A DNA stretch of 64,000 nucleotides from NCBI GenBank assembly GCA_033060915.1, contig CM065383.1, positions 15,878,501-15,942,500 on the forward strand, given 5' to 3'. Within the stretch, counting starts at the first letter, position 1. Every line of letters begins with the position of its first letter. The notes beneath the pieces were generated by a model. The model did no database searches, was not told the DNA's origin, and was given only the letters and a program-made list of their open reading frames with translations. Below are positions 58,865 through 64,000 of the stretch, one piece after another. The stretch is from Euryodendron excelsum (Eukaryota > Streptophyta > Magnoliopsida > Ericales > Pentaphylacaceae). The position numbers and the translations under genes are program-made.

Positions 58865-60838
58865 TTCTTTGCAATTGCTCTATTGCTTTACACACCTTTG
58901 GTAGAGCCCTATACATAGATAGGTAGTAAATAGGGAGGTTGGAAAGAGTAGATTTGATTAGGGTCAACCTTCCCCCAAAGTCAACCTTCCCCCAATGGAG
59001 AGGCACTTCCTTTTCCAGCCAACAAGCTTTGACTTTATCTTATCAATAACTTCAGCCCAACACATGAGGGATCTTGGATTTGCTCCTATTTTGAGCCCCA
59101 AATATCTCAAAGGGAGGGGTTTCTTGTTGCAGTTAAACAGCTCAAACACATTATACATGAATCTTTGATTTGTGCCAATTCTAGAGATCACTAACTTGTG
59201 AAAATTGATTTTCAGCCTAGATAGAAGCTCGAAGCATCTTAGGGTGCTTTTGATAGTGACTAGTTGAGACAAGTTAGCCTTGCAAAAAAGAATGGTGTTA
59301 TCAACAAATTGAAGATGAGATAACGATAGGTTACTGTTCCCCACCCTGATACCTTCCAATAGTTTCAAGTCCATGGCCCTCTGGATGAGTACATTTAACC
59401 CTTCTACCATAATATTAAAGAGGAAAGGAGATAGAGGATCCCCTTGTCTAAATCCTCTTTCCATCTTGAACTCCTTTGTAGGGACCCCATTTACCAGAAC
59501 TGAAACCCCTCCTGAAGAAATGCATTCAAGTATCCAGCTGCAACATCTTTGACCAAAGCCCATTTTTTACATCATTATTGATAGAAAGGATCGGTTTACT
59601 GAGTTGAAAGCTTTTTCAAAGTCAATCTTGCAGACAATTCCTTGTTTTTTGTTCTTCCTCCAGTCATCAATGATCTCATTAGCAATTAATACCCCATCAA
59701 GGATCTGCCTGCCTTTGATAAAGGCTGACTGATTTGGGCTGATTACCTCCTCCATCACCTTTTTCATCCTAGAAGCTAGAGTTTTTGATAGAACCTTATA
59801 CATAGAGGAAATCAAACTGATTGGCCTGAACTTAGATAAGGAATATGGACACTCCTCTTTAGGGATTAGAGTTATGAAGGATGCATTCAAACCTTTTAGC
59901 AGCTTGTTGTTCTAGTGAAATTCTTCCATGAAGCTTATAACATCCCCTTTTAAGATTTGTCAAAAATTTTTGATGAAACTGACTTGAAGCCATAAGGCCC
60001 TAGAGCCTTCCCCCCCTCATAACGGCACATAACTTGCCAATTTTGATCTATTCGAATGGTGATTCCATAGTAATTTTACTATTTGGGGATAGTTTTGACA
60101 ATACTTCACCCTCCAACTGAGGCCTATGCTTGATTGTTTCTGAGAAGAGATCTGTAAAATGTTTGAATACTTCATACCTAATTCCATCTAGATCCGACAT
60201 AATTTGGCCTTGCACAACAGCTGTCCAATGTGATTCCTCTTGAACCTAGCCTTCATTGTAGCATGAAAGAAAGATGTATCTGAATCTCCTTTTTTGGGCC
60301 ATAGCATTCTTGACTTTTGTCTAGCCATTGATTCTTCCATATCATAATATTTATATAGTTTATGCTTTGTTACTCTCCTTTTAAATATCAACTCTTGGCT
60401 TGAGGCTGACAGAGGGTTAGGTGGCTGTTGCTCTGCCCCAAGGTCTAATTCATGAAGTTCAGATTCGAGTTCCTTTGTTTTTGAGCTCCATTTCTCCTCT
60501 TTTGAACTTTTACAGATAATTACAATTACAGAATAAAGATTATAAGTTTTTTTTAGGGAAAGGATTATACGTTAGAAAGGAACCAAATCTACAACTTTTT
60601 TTTATTTTATTACTTTGCTAATAAGCCTAATTAGATAAAAAGGGATTTCTTTTCTTAGTAGTGTTAGGCATCACGAAATATATTTCAGGATCTATTATCA
60701 CAAAAACATTCTCTAGGGCTCTCTCCTCACCTCATCTCTCTCTCTCTATATATATGTGTGTGTGTGTGTGTGAAGTATATAGGATGGAAAGGATACCCGT
60801 TAGTTCAGAGTTCCATCAACGTTCAGGAAATTTGAACA
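58865..60838 (-). mobile_element. LINE RT segment, right arm of large inverted repeat
   Basis: The reverse-complement counterpart of 56878-58780. Minus-strand frames are 60391-60188 (MARQKSRMLWPKKGDSDTSF), 59890-59567 (NASFITLIPKEECPYSLSKF, FIKGRQILDGVLIANE) and 59563-58964 (GFRQGDPLSPFLF to [14 protein letters not shown]). The RT catalytic motif reads FVDN because codon 59299-59297 is AAC, so this copy could not be active. Both arms share a small internal duplication (GGGGAAGGTTGACT twice). The protein block of 103 residues differs at only about five positions between arms. Confidence 0.92.
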
Positions 60839-63800
60839 GTGAAACCTTTTCATCAATGACCTTCATTTTAATTGCTAAACCTAAATGGATGGCATCCTCA
60901 AGCCCAAGGATATTCCAAACACGTAAAGAGAAATATTTAATCTCTACAAATATAATGTATAATATTTTGTAAAAATGCTACAACCACCACCATTTCATTG
61001 CATTATTCTCATTATTAGACAAACAAACAAGTAATCCCAAAAATGGAGAGATGAATAGGACTTTAAAGTTTAAAGAAGCCAAGCCAAGCCCAGTAATGGG
61101 TTGTTTAAGCTTAAGTCGAAAACTTTTTGAGTTTCAAAAAAATGCTCGAGCTTGACTTGTATATATAACGAACCATCCTGAACAAGAATTTAACTAGTTG
61201 AGTTCGAGTCACTTGATTCATTTTACAGCCTTAGATATGAAGGTAGGAAAGAAGCTCTCTCAACTTTGGTAAGATCAAATTTGTTCATCTTTTATTTCTC
61301 ATGAAAAATCAACATTAATAAAGAGAGGACATAATTGTATAGGTATATATACTTCTCATTCCTTTATCTTCCCCTTTTCCTCTTGCCAAACAAGGGAAAA
61401 GAGATTCAGAGTAGATACCTAGAGATATGACCAAGCTCAGAATATGGTAATCTATTAACACCCAAGTGCAAGTGCGGCGAAGTAGTAAATAAAATCCTAT
61501 AAGACCGGAATAGATCCACAGGAAACGGATAACAAAATATGCAAAATTAGGTGTTAAAATTCACCCATGGTAAAAGATTAGATACCCACTAAGTCACGCT
61601 AAACACAATAGTGTTGCAATGACTTCAGTTGATATCTAAGCCAACCGGTTTGAATTTCACCTTGAAGAGTACCGATGAGAATAGGACAAGTGCTGCAGAA
61701 AATGGTAACCAAAATAAAATAGATATTTTTGAGAGATTTGATGGTTGTTGTAAAACTAAACTTTAAATAAAATTTAATAAAACGGTTTTTGATCCAATCA
61801 CTTAATTCACTCAAAATTTTAACGGAGGTTTTATAACTCAAATCATTGGCTTTGTCTTGAGCCTTTGATTAAGAAGATTTAGTTTTTAGAACAGAAATTC
61901 TATAATAATTAAATCTAGAATAATAAAATTAAAGTTATAAATTCATACTATTGATTTGTGCAATAACTATACCAAAATAAGATTTGTGCATAGAAATTAC
62001 CAAACTTAATCAAGAATCTAAGTTTTCTCAAAGATTTAGAATTTAATTACCAAGAATTGAAAGATTTTAAATATAAAAGAATGAAGACCCAATTACTTCC
62101 ATTGATATTCCAAGATCCTCAGATGATCTTTAAAATTGGCTCCAGGAATTAAACTAGCTACTCATAATATTAAAAAGATATGGTGTGAAAAATAACTTCA
62201 TAACTAAAAAGATTTATTATAGCAGAATAACAGGAAAGAAAAGACTAAAAAATTAATTGATTGAATAACTACTAACAAACTAACTGATTAAATGAAAGAG
62301 AGAGCTTTCGGCTGACTGTCTAACTCTCTGCCTTCTCTTTTTTTCTCTTTAAACTTATGCTCCTTTTATAGAGCCGAAGGCTCACCTCTTGTCTTCCTTT
62401 TTTTCTTTTTTTCTTCACTTCTTTACTTTTTCTTTGTCTTTTTCAGTTGCTTCTCCGACCATCACCTGCTACAACAACAAAGGCATAATAGATAATAGAT
62501 TATACTATATTATAATATAAACACACACACACTCACACACATATATATATATATATATGTATAGATAGTTGGCTGTCACTTTGTGACAACAAAGTGACAG
62601 CCACTAACTAATATATATAATAATTATTTATATATTATATATAAAGAATATATCACACATTAGTTTGTTTATTTTACCTTCAAATTTTCACAAAATACAA
62701 AAAACGTAAAAGGATACCAAAATTATATTAAAATAATAAATAATATATAAATACATAGCTTACAATTAGAGACTCTGATTATACTTTTTAGAGTACAATC
62801 ACACCTTTCAACTAAGTTTTTGCTAGTCCCAAACAAAATAAATAAACACACTTAAAATGCTTCACTTTTGTAGGGATTACGAGTGCATTTAGCCTATGCA
62901 CTAAGTTTTTAAACCCCTAGGTTATCCTTGGTGGACGAGTATAGTCTCATGAGGGTTTCCAGTGATGATACCCACAAATATCAAAATGTAGTCTGCAAGT
63001 GAGGATAATAAGGACAGAGTATGACATGTATCAAATGCAAGCATATTCCGTCTATCCTACTTTTTAATAAACAATCAAGATAATGTCTTATAACAATATA
63101 CGAGAGGCTTTGTGTGTGCGTGTGTTCATTACATGATAAGGAAAGTATTACAACATAAAAATACAGTGTCATCCTTTAAGCTTTGATTCAACCTCACTGG
63201 ATATTCTCTCAGAAAGAAAGAATTTAGGCATTTCACACTAGTTGTTCATGCAAGAGAGTAAATGTAAATTATATAAAAAGAGACAATCATAAAGAAATGA
63301 CATGAATATATATTGTGGGAGACGACTTGACATAGCTCCATGAAAGAATACTCATTGTTAAAATCACACAAGCAATTGATAAATGAATTCTTTAGTGAGT
63401 GAATGAACAAACAATGTACACTTTAAATTCTCGAGAACTTTGTTCAGGATTTAGTTTAGCCATGAGGTTTAAAGTAGGGAAAAAGAATGAATAAAAGGCT
63501 CAAAACATGTGTGATCAAGGCATGAATTGATCAATGAATACATACCGTCAATTTTCCTATTTCATTTGATTAGATAGGTTTTTTTTTTCTCTCTTTTTTT
63601 TTTTTTTTTTACTTCCTTTCTTTCTTACTGTTTTTTCTTGTTTCTTTTTTATTTCTTCTATTTTTTTTCATCGTATTGTAAAAATATGTCCCTTTTTATC
63701 AATTTAACTTTCACAAGTGAAGATACTTATGTTTTTCTATTAGGGAAGAAACTTTAACAATACTATATTTAGCACAAGATAAGAAATAGATCTGACATTA

Positions 63801-64000
63801 GCTCCAAGAGAATTATATCAACAAAAAAATCTGTGGCTCAAAAGATGAAAAATGCTATCGATTCATTTTTTAAAGTGCATAATAGCTCAAAATTTTAAGA
63901 ATTTAACATAGTCAATTACTTAAGCAATTAAAACAATCAACAAAAATATAAGAATAATGGAGCTATTGAATGAGTGATGTGAAAGAATTTCATCAAGAGT
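60839..64000. other. gene-free AT-rich terminal region
   Basis: No host gene found. Around 61460-61530 the wording (caagtgcaagtgcggcgaag...gatccacaggaaac) resembles a repeat common in plant LTR-retroelement debris, but no ends were found. 62521-62558 is an (AC)n/(AT)n microsatellite next to a 15-bp perfect hairpin. T-rich runs lie at about 63580-63670. Confidence 0.5.
62570..62603. repeat. perfect 15-bp hairpin beside an AT microsatellite
   Basis: TGGCTGTCACTTTGT, loop GACA, ACAAAGTGACAGCCA. It is flanked on both sides by TA-rich repeats. It could be a tiny MITE remnant. There is no T-run, so it is not a Pol III terminator. Confidence 0.85.

Larger units (their letters stand above)
56878..60838. 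repeat. 3.96-kb inverted repeat, 1.9-kb arms, 84-nt loop
   Basis: Arms 56878-58780 and 58865-60838 are reverse complements, including flanking non-LINE sequence and mirror-image microsatellites (AC/AT/AG at about 56947-56988, CT/AT/GT at about 60736-60772). The spacer is 58781-58864. The LINE parts converge (tail-to-tail). It lies 1.3 kb downstream of the NERD1-like stop codon. Confidence 0.95.

Noticed and set aside
1..64000. CRISPR arrays, bacterial operons, phage or integrated virus genes
   Set aside because: All coding evidence is plant nuclear with GT-AG introns. No spaced short repeats or prokaryotic gene clusters were seen.

Overview
The window is nuclear DNA of a flowering plant, most likely a repeat-rich eudicot such as a woody species. 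It shows GT-AG introns of up to 9.3 kb, plant L1-type LINEs, several solo LTRs and two plant protein-coding genes, both on the + strand. The species cannot be fixed from the sequence.

Gene 1 (298-28492, 5' end missing) encodes a MORC-family GHKL ATPase of the RNA-directed DNA methylation / gene-silencing machinery. Fourteen phase-compatible exons give about 510 residues, from the ATP lid to a C-terminal coiled coil and stop. Its introns are full of transposon debris: a solo LTR, five LINE pieces and a head-to-head LINE pair, a TRIM-like element, a second probable solo LTR, a C60 tract and an 84-bp tandem repeat.

The intergenic region (28493-35346) holds a long inverted-repeat (foldback) DNA element, a 5'-truncated LINE with a 14-bp target-site duplication, and a ~2-kb solo LTR with a 5-bp duplication. 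The solo LTR ends only 296 bp before the start codon of gene 2.

Gene 2 (35347-55574) is complete: 13 exons, 696 residues. It matches the NERD1 / FG-GAP-repeat family (type I membrane protein with signal peptide, three Asp/Asn-rich DxNGDG-like loops and one C-terminal membrane span). Intron 2 carries a gag-only retroelement with a tRNA primer-binding site and an exact 5-bp target duplication.

The 3' flank (55575-64000) has no host gene. It contains a tRNA-derived SINE, a 3 x 74-bp tandem repeat, and the most striking structure in the window: two ~1.9-kb copies of the same LINE reverse-transcriptase segment lying tail-to-tail around an 84-nt spacer (56878-60838). RNA from this inverted repeat would fold into a very long hairpin. 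The last 3 kb is AT-rich and shows no gene.
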